This document shows positions 44,231-56,029 of a DNA stretch of 64,000 bases, piece after piece. Position numbers and translations under genes: made by a program. Origin of the DNA: Anolis sagrei (lineage: Eukaryota; Chordata; Lepidosauria; Squamata; Anolidae); NCBI RefSeq assembly GCF_037176765.1, contig NC_090022.1, forward strand, positions 86,625,891 to 86,689,890, given 5' to 3'. Below the pieces are notes generated by a model. That model was not told where the DNA came from and searched no databases. It saw nothing but the letters and a program-made list of their open reading frames with translations. Every line of letters starts with the position of its first letter. Position 1 is the stretch's first letter.

Positions 44231-45289
44231 TTGGATTGCAAGTGAAAGTTAAGACCTGATTTGCTCTTGTGGTGTGCCTTTCAAGTCATTTCCAACATAT
44301 ACCAAACCCTCACAACATTTTCTTAGCAAAATTTGTTCAGATTTTCTCTAGAATGTTTTTATTTATTTGACAATCCATTAATGTATATATTACATCATGG
44401 GATCGTAGAGTGAAGAATAAGTACAATCACTTTAACAGTTTAAACCAACTAAGAATTTAAAACAACAAAAATAATATAAATAGAACGTAAGCATAAGAAA
44501 CAACTGAGTATATATGCCATTTTAAAACCTGGATCGATCTGGATAGAGAGTGAAAAATCCACAGTAGGACAGCAGATGGCAGTCCTGGCTTGGTTGAGGC
44601 TCACTCCGGACATCTGGCCAGGGAGGCCTTTTCTCTTGTTTTGACTGCATCCTCCATCAGAGCAAACAGGAAGGGAAGGAAACAGCTTTTCCTTGCTTGT
44701 TTCAGTTCAGCTTGGCTGTGCAACCTGAGTTTTCCTTCTAGAGTCTGTGTGTCAACCTAAAGCCTTTACAAACTGTAAAATGATACCATTTTTTCAAGTT
44801 GTAATGCTATTTCTTGCCAGAAAAGGTTAAAAAAGGAAAGCAGGGAAAGGAGAGAAGCGATCTACAAGTACTTTTAACAGATTTATTTTAATGCATTTCA
44901 GCCAATTTTTTTCAGCTGCACTTCTTCACTGCCTTTGAAGAAAGTGATTGAAATCCTGAAATGCCCATGCCAAAATAAACCAGTTTGTCTTAAACCTTCT
45001 GCAAAGTTTTCCTCTTTTCCGCTCACCATAAGGAATATTACACTAAAACAGACTAACACGGCTATTTCTTTGAATGCAATTCAGCTGTTTTCAAATGTTG
45101 GCCTGACCAGCTTTTGGGGAAAGACTCAAAATGTGGAACTTGTTTCCAAAACGTACCAAACCCATTTGAACTAATTTTAAAGGAACCAGAAAAAGAACAT
45201 GTCGAGGATATGCATTCGTTTGATATTAAATACAATTTTCCAGGCCCTGTACTGAAGAGATTTAATGCATTTTTATAGATCTGTACATA

Positions 45290-45622
45290 GGTCCCCCTGG
45301 TGGCACAGCGGGTTAAACCGCTGAGCTGCTGAACTTGCTGACTGCAAATCAGCAAGTTCGAATCTGGGAAACGGGGTGAGCTCCCGCTGGTAGGCCCAGC
45401 TTCTGCCAACCTAGCAGTTTGAAAACATGCAAGTGTGAATAGATCAATAGATACCACATATGAGGGAAGGTAATGGCACTCCATGCAGTGTAGAAGGTAA
45501 TGGCACTCCATGACCTTGTATGTATCTACGGACAATGCCAGCTCTACAACTTAAAAATGGAGATGAGCACCACTCACCAGACATGACTCAATTTAATTTC
45601 AGGAGAAACCTTTACTTTTACA
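45290..45622 (+). mobile_element. tRNA-derived SINE (type B)
   Basis: CCCTGGTGGCACAGCGGGTT start, AGTTCGAATCTGGG box B, 13-bp perfect duplication AGATCTGTACATA (45277-45289, 45623-45635): complete insertion. A short internal duplication of GGTAATGGCACTCCATG is present. Confidence 0.87.
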
Positions 45623-45635
45623 AGATCTGTACATA

Positions 45636-47287
45636 ATATTATATTCCCAGTCAACAACGTGCTGTCGCCCATAACGCATTTTTCTTTTATTTTGGAGGAA
45701 ATTTGGTACCCTTTGGAAACAAATCCACAGATATATTGCAATGCCTTTCACCTGTTCTTTAAAATCTGCTTCCCTACCCAACACCAGTTAATTAATGGTA
45801 CTGAGAGGGAATAAGGGAGCAGCACATCCAGTGTGTGGCAGCTGTTTGCTGCTTCTCCCAGCTGGAATTCTGATGATTGAGTGACAGCAGTAGGAATAGA
45901 TAGAGAAGAACAGTTGGGGCAGAGGCAGGGAGGGATTGAGACTACCTGATTGTCATCTGAGGGCATATTTGTCTTTGGGAAAACCAATGCTAGCTACACT
46001 ATGTGTGTGTATATAGTTTCAACTAGTGAAGAGATTATGCATAGGCATAATAAGAGAGATGAGAAAGGTTACATTTCAGATTTTTTGTTGTATGGACAGT
46101 TAACATCGCCGCTGATAGCAACTACTTTTGCATACACACACATACGTTGAGGAGGATCAGTACTGAGTGATTTACAAAAGGGGGCAAACAATGAAAGACA
46201 CAAATGTGTTAGACAGCAGCAGTGGGAGAGAAAGAACCCAGTTAACACTGAAAGTGTATGTTTTGTTAATTACTTATGTGCGAACCCAGCCACTCGGCCT
46301 TTGCTTTGGTTCTTGACAGATAGTTCCTCGGGGTCCTTCCACACAGTACCCATAATTCAGGAGAGAATGGGTTAAAAAGAAAGGTGGCCAGATGGCATTT
46401 GTGTTAAATATGCACTCAATCACTGCAATGGAGGGAAAATCCAATTCAAAAATGTTATCCTTTTTCCCGGTTCCAGGCGAAAAAAGTGAATTTTCCCATG
46501 ATTGTGTGGCCCTGCAGTCATGTAAAGTTTGAGATTTTCCTCTTTACCCTTTGTCGAGACTGCTTCCTGCCCATGCCGGTTTCAAAAAGCCCAAAACAGC
46601 TGATTGACTGTTCAGGCTCCCACAGAGACACAGCTGATTTCCAGCTGGATTCAAGAGAGGAGATGTGGAGAACCATTAGAGATCTCTGAAAGTGTTTATT
46701 TTAAATTTTATAATATTAAATAAGCAATTGGGGAAAGAGGGAAATCTGGAGGCATATCTTTTTTTACAAATTTCCTGCCGTTATGTGCTGATGCATATAT
46801 ATGCACATAGGAACCTCCATATTTGTATTAGGATATTTTCATATGTATATATAAGCATCAGTACATAATTTAGTGATTTTTTTTTTAAAAACTTCCAGCA
46901 TATGTCCCCTGTCCACCCTTTATTTTATCTCAAGACACAGAAGGGCTGTGAGGATGGTAGGGGAAGAAAGCCTGGGACCAACAAGTCTGTGTGGGGACCT
47001 GCTCTGATGTCCCACATTTTGGCACCCTCAGTTTCAAGGAGGAGGTGAGTTGAACACCTAAGTGACACTGGAGTGACCACATGACAGAAACCAAGGTAAA
47101 TGCTTGCTAGGCCTGAGCACTGCCATTCAATTTGCTCCAGCATCTTAGTTTACAAGATCAAATAGGATTTGGGGTTTTTAGATCCATACTTCGTTTTACC
47201 GGAGCTGAAATTCCTTACTATTCAGCTTCAGAGAAAGTCCCTAGATTCTTATCCTACTAAGAGTCTGCCTGTTTTCTCTGCATCTCA
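45636..47287. other. Intergenic, unassigned
   Basis: No gene or clear repeat seen. Confidence 0.45.
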
Positions 47288-47695
47288 CAGAGGCCCCTTT
47301 TACACTGCCATATAATCCAGAATATCAAATCAGATAATCCACATTATCTGCTTTGAACTGGATTATTTGAGGGTTGTTGTAGGTTTTTTGGGCTATATGG
47401 CCATGCTCTAACAGCATTCTCTCCTGATGTTCCGCTTGAATCTATGGCAAGCATCCTCAGAGGTTGTGAGGTCCTCACAACCTCTGAGGATGCTTGCCAT
47501 AGATGCAGGCAAAATGTCATGAGAGAGTGCTGCTAGAACATGGCCATATAGCCCGAAAAACCTACAACAACCCAGTGATTCCAGCCATGGAAGCCTTCGA
47601 CAATACATGGATTATTTGGGTGTACACTGCCATATAATCCAGTTCAAAGGAGATAATCTGGATTGTATATGGTAGTGTAGGAGGGGCCACAGTTT
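47288..47695. mobile_element. Palindromic MITE split by a PLE palindrome
   Basis: Halves 47288-47369 and 47608-47695 belong to one GGGCCCTTCC-type element (ACTGCCATATAATCCAG in both); the middle is a later insertion. Confidence 0.8.
47370..47607. mobile_element. Head-to-head PLE-end palindrome with 11-bp target duplication
   Basis: GGTTGTTGTAGGTTTTTTGG ... CATCCTCAGAGGTTGTGAGG then its inverted copy, ending AAGCCTTCGACAATACA. Duplication TGGATTATTTG at 47359-47369 and 47608-47618. Confidence 0.82.
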
Positions 47696-47860
47696 TATAC
47701 ACATCTGGGATTTTTCCTAAACTATACAGCCCCAAATACTTTGCTGCATTGCCAACGTATGCATCCCCAAATATGAGCCCCAACTGCAGATATCTTTCTT
47801 CATATGGGGTTGCTCCAGCATCTTGATCATATTGCCCTTCTTTTTCTGTACCTTTTCTTG

Positions 47861-48000
47861 GACCCCTTCTATATTGCCATATAATTCAGATTATCCACAG
47901 GTAATCCACATGATCTACTTTGAATTGGATTATATGAGTCTGCACTGCTATATAATCCAGTTCAAAGCAGATAACCTGGGTTACAGTGTAGAAGGGGCCT
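47861..48000. mobile_element. Palindromic GGGCCCTTCCACAC-type MITE
   Basis: GGACCCCTTCTATATTGCCA...GTGTAGAAGGGGCC. Confidence 0.65.
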
Positions 48001-49509
48001 TACAACACTGGTTTTTAGGTGCAATGATCAGAACTGTTCACAGTGTTTCTCAGGTAAATGTCATACACTCTGGTTTAAAAATATTCAATTAATTCCACTT
48101 TACTGAGTCCATCTTACTCAGCAGAATCCTAAGAGGGCTGTCACAATTTCAAAGGCACAATTGCCCTGAGTTGAGTCTTTTCACTCTGTTCTCTTTTCAA
48201 AGAGTTTTGATCAACTTTTCTTAACAAGATAGTAACATAATAACAATAATTTAATGCCATAGTGCTGAATTAACAGACATGACACATATAACTACGCTTC
48301 ACAGATGTTCAGTGAAATTGTGTGAAGGCAGGATGAGAATAGCAAATTTGTTTGCTTTTCCTAATTATGACCAACATGTAATTTATCTCTTTTGGTAGCA
48401 GCTTCACAGTGGGATGACATTTTAATTGCCCTGTCTGCCCCAACTTCAAGATCATGTTCTTGGTTAGTCATTGCCAGCTTAGGTCCCATTAGAGTATCTA
48501 TGAAGACAGTCACACACACACACCCAATACACATCACTTTGCAGCTGCTTACATTTAATCACATGTGCCATTTAAATCTGTGTTTTCCCAATTTGAAGAG
48601 ATGAATTGGGGGTCTTCACAATACAGTTTTGTCATGCCATTAGCAACCAGCCATCTCACTTCCACTCCAGATCACTTATCAACACATTAGGCACCATTCT
48701 CAGTACATATCTGCAAGGTATTCCCATTTATGAGAAGGGAGAATGTATTCCTACTCTGGGCTTCCTTTTTTCCATCAGTTTTCAGTCCATAGGATAAATT
48801 TCCATCTTATCCCAAGACTGCAAAGTTTGCTCAGGAGTCTTCAGTGTCAGATTCTGTCAAAAGCCTTTTTTGGGAATCCAAGTAGACACACTGTCTACTG
48901 GCTCATTCCAATGTTTTTGTTAAAGGGCACAATACATCTAAAAAGTTGTTGAGTTGCTGCTCTTTCTGTGCTTAACTTCCATAGACCAAGAATAAACAAA
49001 TCATAATCTTTAGCAGAGCAAGCTCCAGTCCAAAAGGAAAGAGTCCTCAATCATTGCCCGGGCTGTTCTTTAAAAAAAAAACTTTGTAGACATATGTTTT
49101 ATAACTTGTTGTTACATGCCATCAAGTCAACTTTTAGTTATGGCAAACTCATGAATTAGAACTCTAAGTCACCTTGTCATCGACAGCCCTGCAGTCTCAG
49201 GCCATGGCTTCCTTGATGGAGCCTATCCATCCGGAACATGGTCTTCTCCTAGTTTTATGCCTGGACTCATACTATTATGATGGCTGCTTTGACATTATTG
49301 AAATCAGTTTGTATACATCCTTTGTTGATTTGGGACAACATTGCTACTGTGGGATATTGCCTATCATTATCTCAAATCTGTTTTCATTCCATGCTCTTTT
49401 GTTCTACACGTTGCATTATGACAGGTTGCATTATGTCTCTACCAACCTTCTCCTTTGTAAAATATACTCTAGATTCTGAGTGATCATGTATAAAGAAAAT
49501 CTTGTGTGA
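48001..49509. other. Intergenic, unassigned
   Basis: No gene; a short (CA)n at about 48510 and scraps of degraded repeats. Confidence 0.45.
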
Positions 49510-49517
49510 TCTTAAGG

Positions 49518-49631
49518 CAGTGGTTCTCATCCTGTGGGTCTCTAGGTGTTTTGGCCTACAACTCCCAGCTGTTAGGATTTCTGGGACTTGAAGGTCAAAA
49601 CATCTGGGTACCCACAGGTTGAGAACCACTG
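49518..49631. mobile_element. Short palindromic hAT MITE
   Basis: CAGTGGTTCTCATCCTGTGG...GTTGAGAACCACTG; perfect 8-bp duplication TCTTAAGG (49510-49517, 49632-49639). Confidence 0.9.
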
Positions 49632-49708
49632 TCTTAAGGCCTTCCCAGTTCCTCTGATTTTCTGGCTAATTCTGTTCAAGGCCTGGGAGGAGAGTATTTA
49701 GTGTAGAT

Positions 49709-50140
49709 CAGTAGTTCCCAACCTTTTTTTCACCAGGGACCACTTGACCAGGGACCACTCTCCAACACTAGCACCAAAAGGGTTACGAATCGGCTTTTGG
49801 TTGGTTTGGTTATTTGGAGTACTGGTTAAGAAAATTGTATTGGATAGACCACATCAACTCCAGTTTCTGATACAAAACGTATGCCATCCAGTAGTCACCA
49901 TCTGTTTGCCCACAGAAAACCATATTTAATAATTTTGATGTGATAGTAGTAATCTTTTGTAAGTAGTCAGACTCTCCCCTTCTGACATCCCTGTTGCCTC
50001 AGCACTATAAGAGGGTTTTGTAAGACCAGTCACTCTCGTTTCCACATGGTTTTGAGGCAACAGTGTAATGGTGAGGCCACAGACCATATTTTTGTTTTTG
50101 CGGACCACTGGTGTCCATGGACCATAGTTGGGAACCACTG
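49709..50140 (+). mobile_element. hAT element (Charlie-like)
   Basis: CAGTAGTTCCCAACCTTTTT and TAGTTGGGAACCACTG; perfect 8-bp duplication GTGTAGAT (49701-49708, 50141-50148). Confidence 0.9.
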
Positions 50141-50235
50141 GTGTAGATTGTAAATAGCAGAACAAGGACATATTGGGATGTAAAACATAGCATATGCTAC
50201 AGTTTTCCTGTTGGATTGCTACAGCGCACTGATAG

Positions 50236-50420
50236 AGAGTCAGTGAGGTGTGGTAGTTTAAGTGCTGGTATCCCTGCTCAGCCATGAAACCCACGGGGTA
50301 AACCTTAAGCAAATCACACTTTTTCTGTCTCCTAAGCAGCCTCCTCCATGTAAATCATGCCAAGAACACACTAGGATATGATTGTCATAAGTTGGAGTTG
50401 ACTTCAACATGCATATCTAA
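50236..50420 (+). mobile_element. tRNA-derived SINE (third family)
   Basis: GTGTGGTAGTTTAAGTGCTG, CTGCTCAGCCATGAAACCCA, CATGCCAAGAACACACTAGG. Confidence 0.6.
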
Positions 50421-51449
50421 AACAACAAATGTGTCAGTAAGTGTGGCAACCCTTGGAGATGGCCTGGAAACTTCAGCTAGGATAAAATGTAACCTATCCT
50501 ACCCAGGAGAATAACTTTGACCTGCCCCAATTAGAGTTGAATCAGTGGGATTTATGAAAAAAAGGCTCTCTAATTAGCAATTCAATCAGTGGGCCTCTCT
50601 CTATTGATATTAACTAATAGGATCCAGACCACTGTGCCTATTTGGAATGAATGCTACTGGGTGTCTTTTCATTTCTATTACCAACTCAAAGTATTGGTAC
50701 TTAGCTTTAAAACAGGGAGAAAGGGGGCTCCCCTTTCCCTATTTCACACTGCCATGGTTGAAGGTCATTGGGGAGGTCTCTTCTGTAAGATCAATGCAGG
50801 CAAGCATGTCTTCAGTGTTGGCATTTAATGTAAGCTAAGACTTATGCCAACACTGCCATTAGCTTTTGTTTGCTGAGGCATTAAAGTTAGCTGTTTTGTG
50901 GGATTTGTTGATTGGCATGTTTATCTTTGCTTTATGATAGCAATGTTTTTTCTATATTTATTGGTTTGAACTTGGATTCGTACCATTCAGTGAAAGCGCA
51001 CAGTACTTTGCTAGAAGATCCCAAGTTGATCTCTGGAAGTTCAAGCTGGAACTGGAAAATTGGAAAGCCCAGAGAACCTGGCCTAAATGGACTGATGGTC
51101 TCACTCAGTGTAAGCCAGCATTCTGTGTCCCCACTTATCTTTTTAACTGTTTTCATTATGTTTTCATTTTTATATTCAGTATGTGTGTTTTGACTGCTTT
51201 AATTTAATTATATTGTACATTTCTCTGTACAGTTTTTTGCTGTCTTATCACTATTTCCCATATCCCCAAAGAGAATGAAAGCTTCTGAAAAGAACACAAG
51301 AGCCTTGCTGCTTCAGAATAAAAGCCTACTGAGTCCCATTCTCAGCTAAACAGACATGCCTCTGGAAAGTCCAGAATCAGCACACTGAGATAATATGAAG
51401 TTTTGTGGTCTTAAGACTTCTAATCAGAAAGCATTACCTAGGTATATGT

Positions 51450-51660
51450 GCATGTGGCTGTGCCTTCAAGCTTCCTATTGATTTATGGTGACCCCATGAA
51501 TTTCATAGAGTTTTATTAGACAAGGAGGTAGTTTTGCCAGTTCCTTCTTTTGAAATGTAAGTTACAGGACCTGATATTCACTGGTGGTCTTCCACCCAGG
51601 GCTCATCCTGTTTAGCTTTCTAGATCAGATGGGATCTGCTGCCTTTAGGGTATTAAGACC
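51450..51660 (-). mobile_element. 5S-derived SINE
   Basis: Antisense GACCCCATGAATTTCATAGA and CCTGTTTAGCTTTCTAGATC followed by AGATGGGATCTGCTGCC. Confidence 0.65.
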
Positions 51661-52683
51661 CCATACTTGGGTATAGAAGGTTCTATAAATGCTGACATGC
51701 AACAAACACAGAGCCATTCTTGTTTTTTTGCTAGACAGTATGCAGAAACAGAAGCCACAGCCACAAACATAGCTTCCCAAGGTATTTGTGTGAAAAGCAT
51801 ACATATCTGAGAATCATAGGTCTCCATCTGCATTCGGGTTTAATAATTTCCCTGATATGATTTATTTCCAGGAAGCTAGATGGGTGAAGCTGCTCTCTCT
51901 GGCAGAGTTCTATTATTGAGTCATTAAACAGTTTAATTATTATTTCATATGTTTCTGAATTCACTTAACAGCTGAGATCCTACATTGTGCTGACAGAGCA
52001 TATGTCTCCATCAATGTATTTACAAGAGATGATGAAGGCCATGGAAGCCGCCTAGTGCTTAACAAATGCCCATAGCTCTCGCTTCCTGGCTCCTGACTGG
52101 CTGTGTGGGGTGTGTGGGCCCCTTCCAGATGCTCTTGAGGAAGGGAAGGCAGGAAAGACAGCTTCTGCCCCCAATGCAAGGTACTTCTTCCTCCCTCTGT
52201 GCTCAACAGCAAGTGGAAAGAGCCTGGCTGCACCCCCAGAACTGAGCTGTAAGCAGAGGATATGGAGCTGCAACCATTCTGGCTTTAATTCCAGGCCAGA
52301 GTGGGAGGCACGATGAAGGAGGTAGTGGATATCTCCCATTGCAAGATCTGGAAAGGTAAACCTGTGGTTTTAACCTCCCCTGAATACTGGTGTATGATAC
52401 CAATAGTATGTCAGCCAATGTGTGCTCCAGTTATTCAATGCTAAAGAACACAACACAACATTACCAACAAAAACTAAAAGAATATTTTAAAAACCTGATA
52501 AAATGCCTGACATTACAACAAAGCAAGTGATATTATCTTCAGGAACTATTTGCTTTGTTAGCTTCTGCAACCTAGACAGACAGGAGGTAGGATCAAGCTG
52601 ATCAGAATCAAAAAGCAAACTGAGAGGTGGGACCAGAGGCTGACCGGGTCATTGTCCTTGTCATCATCGTCGTTGTCGTCATC

Positions 52684-52715
<32 letters not shown>

Positions 52716-53570
52716 TTTTTGGTTTTATCAGTTGTTTTGGTTTCCTAGTCTACTAGACATTACTGCTTTACTATATATGATTTGAATCTATGTAATCTAA
52801 ATCTTGGGATCAGTGAAGTATCATTAGATATCATAGCACCTTTCAGGGAGTTTCACTTTTTGTGATTTTGCTGTTGCGTTCCTCTCTATGGCAAGTTCAT
52901 TCTGCTGTTTTGTCAGTTTGATCAAAATTCTCCTTACCAGTAGAACTACAGTTGTTTTCTTTTCCCCAGATTCCCATTCAAATAGATGCAAAAATATGAT
53001 TTACCATGCACAAAGCACTGGGGGGAGGGCATAAGCCTAAAAAGATTGCTGAAATTGGTGAAGTAAAAATCTTATGTGACATTAACATACAAATTGATAT
53101 GTCAGAAATAACTGTGTTTGAGAAAAAGATAACAGCAATTTACTACAAATGGTGGTTGCTTTTCTGAGCAGGAGATCTGGGGAACTATGATTTTAAAAAG
53201 TAACTTTGCCAAGCTTTGAATAAGATGCTAACTATGTAACAAACTAGAAAGCAGAACTGGGAACCCAACCGTGGCCAAAGCAGATAGGATACAAGAGTTT
53301 ATTAAAGCTAAAGGAAATGCTGGTGCTCAACCTAGACTTAGCTAGATAACCCATTACAGTCCTTATTGCATATATCAGTGTTTTAGTCTTTATTATTATG
53401 GTCAATGTCTAGTATTGAAGAAGATTAAAAGAACATACTGGGGTCACTTACACTTACAATTAATGCAGTTTGTTGCCACATTCACTGCCATGGCTCAGTG
53501 CTGTTGTAAAGACATGGCATTAAATATTCAGACAACAGTACAATATAGACGTGCAATAAACCCCTCTTAT
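51661..53570. other. Intergenic, unassigned
   Basis: No gene seen; includes the (ATC)n at 52661. Confidence 0.45.
52661..52714. repeat. (ATC)n microsatellite
   Basis: TCATCATCGTCGTTGTCGTC then about 12 ATC units. Confidence 0.85.
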
Positions 53571-53735
53571 CCATTGATTTGATATCCACAGTTTCACTTA
53601 TACATATTTCAAAAAATATCCCCCATTGAAGTGTTTGTGAGATTCTCTAGGCCTTCCAATGCTATCCTATGGTATGTTTCCAGCCCAAGTAGAGTCAAAA
53701 TATAGGGTTCTCTCCCTTATCCACAGTTTCAGGTA
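53571..53735. mobile_element. Tigger/mariner-like MITE, degraded
   Basis: CCCCTCTTATCCATTGATTT...CTCCCTTATCCACAGTTTC is typical of Tigger-type termini; ends are not cleanly inverted. Confidence 0.45.
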
Positions 53736-53740
53736 TCTAA

Positions 53741-53890
53741 GGGCCCTTCCACACAGCCCTATATCCCAGAATATCAAGGCAGAAAATCCCACATTATCTG
53801 AGTGTGGACTCAGATAACCCAGTTCAAAGCAGATAATGTGGGATTTTCTGCCTTGATATTCTGGGATATCAGGCTGTGTGGAGGGGCCCC
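53741..53890. mobile_element. Palindromic GGGCCCTTCCACAC-type MITE, best copy
   Basis: Arms of over 50 bases match almost exactly: CCCTATATCCCAGAATATCA and TGATATTCTGGGATATCAGG. Confidence 0.85.
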
Positions 53891-54119
53891 ATGGGAGGCA
53901 GGGAAGATTGTCTTGGAATATATTTCCTTCAAATAGAGGGATCATACTGTGGAAGTCTTGAAAGATGGACAGTGAAGAAAGCTGGCAGGAAGAAAATCAA
54001 CTCATTTGAAATGTGTTGCTGGTGGAAAGTTCTACAGATACTGCTAAAATGACAAATGAATCTTAGAGCAAATCAGGCCTTTCATTAGAAGCAAAGATGA
54101 GCAAAATGAGGCTATTATA

Positions 54120-54277
54120 TTGTCGAAGGCTTTCATGGCTGGAATCACTCAGTTCTTGTGGGTTTTTTCGGGCTATATGGCCATGTTCTAGAGGCAATTC
54201 TCCTGACGTTTCGCCTGCATCTATGGCAAGCATCCTCAGAGGTGAGGTCTGCTGGAACCCTCACGACCACCGGCCGC
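54120..54277 (-). mobile_element. PLE end with 13-bp target duplication
   Basis: TTGTCGAAGGCTTTCATGGC to CATCCTCAGAGGTGAGGTCT; duplication TGAGGCTATTATA at 54107-54119 and 54278-54290. Confidence 0.82.
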
Positions 54278-54539
54278 TGAGGCTATTATACTTTGTATAT
54301 ATCAGGAGATGATGTGACTGACTGGAAAAGGTGAAAATGCTTGAAGCTAGTAAAGTTGAAGGCAATAAGAACAAAAGGAGGTGGGTTGATTCAATCAAGG
54401 AAGCCATGCCCTTAGTTTGCAATACCTAAGTGGTTGATAACCAGAGTTCTTGGGGGTCTCCCACTCATAGGGTCGCCATAAATGACTGCATGGCAAATAA
54501 AAACAAAGTCCAGTACATCTAGGGGACAGGAGTTTGAGG

Positions 54540-54835
54540 AAGACTAGGAGATATTGGAGGGAAGGATATTAGAGTCAAAGATGAAGTACTTTGGCCACAT
54601 AATGAGAAGACAAGATAGCTTGGAGAAGGTAATGATGCTGGGGGAAATGGAAGGAAAAAGGAAGAGGGGCTGACGAAGGGTAAGATGGATGGGTGGTATC
54701 CTTGAAGTGACTGGCTTGACTCTGAAGGAGCTGGGGTGGTGACGGCCAACAGGGAGTTCAGGCGTGGGCTGGTCCATGAGGTCACAAAGAGTTGGAAGCG
54801 ACTGAACGAATAAACAACTACAACAACAACAGGAG
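54540..54835 (+). mobile_element. BovB/RTE-type LINE 3' end
   Basis: Codes for MKYFGHIMRRQDSLEKVMML-like sequence and ends GGAAGCGACTGAACGAATAA followed by (CAA)n, the BovB/RTE pattern. A short 3' tip of the same type is at 57275-57325. Confidence 0.75.
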
Positions 54836-55317
54836 ACACCTTGGCTTATAATGTAGCATAAGGAAGGACAGGATGCAGGAGGTTAAGGAAGACTAGGAGC
54901 TTATAATGTAGCGTAGGGATGGACAGCATGCAGACTTTCACTTGCAAAACCCAGTGGCTCTGGCCAGCTCAGTCCGAAAATGTCTGGAGGACAATCCGAA
55001 GTGTAGTGTGTGGTTGCTGAAATCCTGTGCAGTGCTCAGGCTGCATTCCGATGCTCCACACTTGTCTATATTCTTCCTTCTTATTTTTTGCCATTCATGG
55101 CTGGCAATTTTTTTTCTTTTAAGAAATACACCCATAGGAAAATGTTCTGCAAGTGGTGTTTACAGTGGTTCAGAAATGATTTCTGCTAGTCCCTTCAATA
55201 CCCTTGGATGTAATTCATCTGCTCCTGGAGACTTAAATTCTTATAGAGTAGCCAGGTATTCCTAAACCACTTCTTTACCTATTTGGGGTTGCATTTCCTT
55301 GATTACCTCATCTGCTC

Positions 55318-55660
55318 CATAGAATCCTAGAGTTGGAAGAGCCCTTGTGGGCCATACAGTCCAACCCCATTCTGCCAAGAAGCAGGAAAATTGAATTCAA
55401 AGCACCCCAGACAGATGGCAATACAGCCTCTGTTTAAAAGCTTCCAAAGAAGGAGCCTCCATCACACTCTGGGGCAGAGAGTTCCACTGCTGAACAGGTC
55501 TCAGTTCCTCCTAATGTTCTTTCTAATGTTCAGGCGGAATCTCCTTTCTTGTAGTTTGAAGCTGTTGTTCCATTGCGTCCTAGTCTCCAGGGCAGCAGAA
55601 AACAAGTTCGCTCCCTCCTCCCTATAACTTCCTCTCACATATTTATACATCTCAGAAGAG
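55318..55660 (-). mobile_element. CR1 LINE 3' end (antisense)
   Basis: TAGAATCCTAGAGTTGGAAG, GGGCAGAGAGTTCCACTGCT and AGGCGGAATCTCCTTTC mark the reverse CR1 3' end. Followed by a short plus-sense CR1 scrap with a G-tract near 55691. Confidence 0.85.
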
Positions 55661-55760
55661 AGATTGCCCTGCAGGATAGGGGGTTGGTCTGGGGGGGGGG
55701 GGGGGCTTGTGGTCTCTTCCAACCGGAGGCTTCTGTGATCCAGCTGGATGATAGGCAAGA

Positions 55761-55922
55761 CAGGCATGGGCAAACTTTGGCCCTCCAGGGGTTTTGGACT
55801 TCAACTCCCACCATTCCTAACAGCCTACCACAGTTCCCAGAACTTCTGGAAGCTGTAGTAGGCTGTTAGGAATGGTGGGAGTTGAAGTCAAAAACCCTGG
55901 GCCAAAGTTTGCTCCTAGCCTG
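55761..55922. mobile_element. Palindromic CAGGCATGGGC-type MITE
   Basis: CAGGCATGGGCAAACTTTGG...CCTGGGCCAAAGTTTGCTCC, just upstream of the MGAT4B CpG island. Confidence 0.75.
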
Positions 55923-56029
55923 GGCTACGAACTGCTTGCCTGGGTCATTCGAGGAGACCCTTAGGTTGCCCCAGCCCTTAGCCCTGATGTCCTTTGCTGT
56001 CTTTCTTTCCCTGAAGGCTGCCTTCCCGC

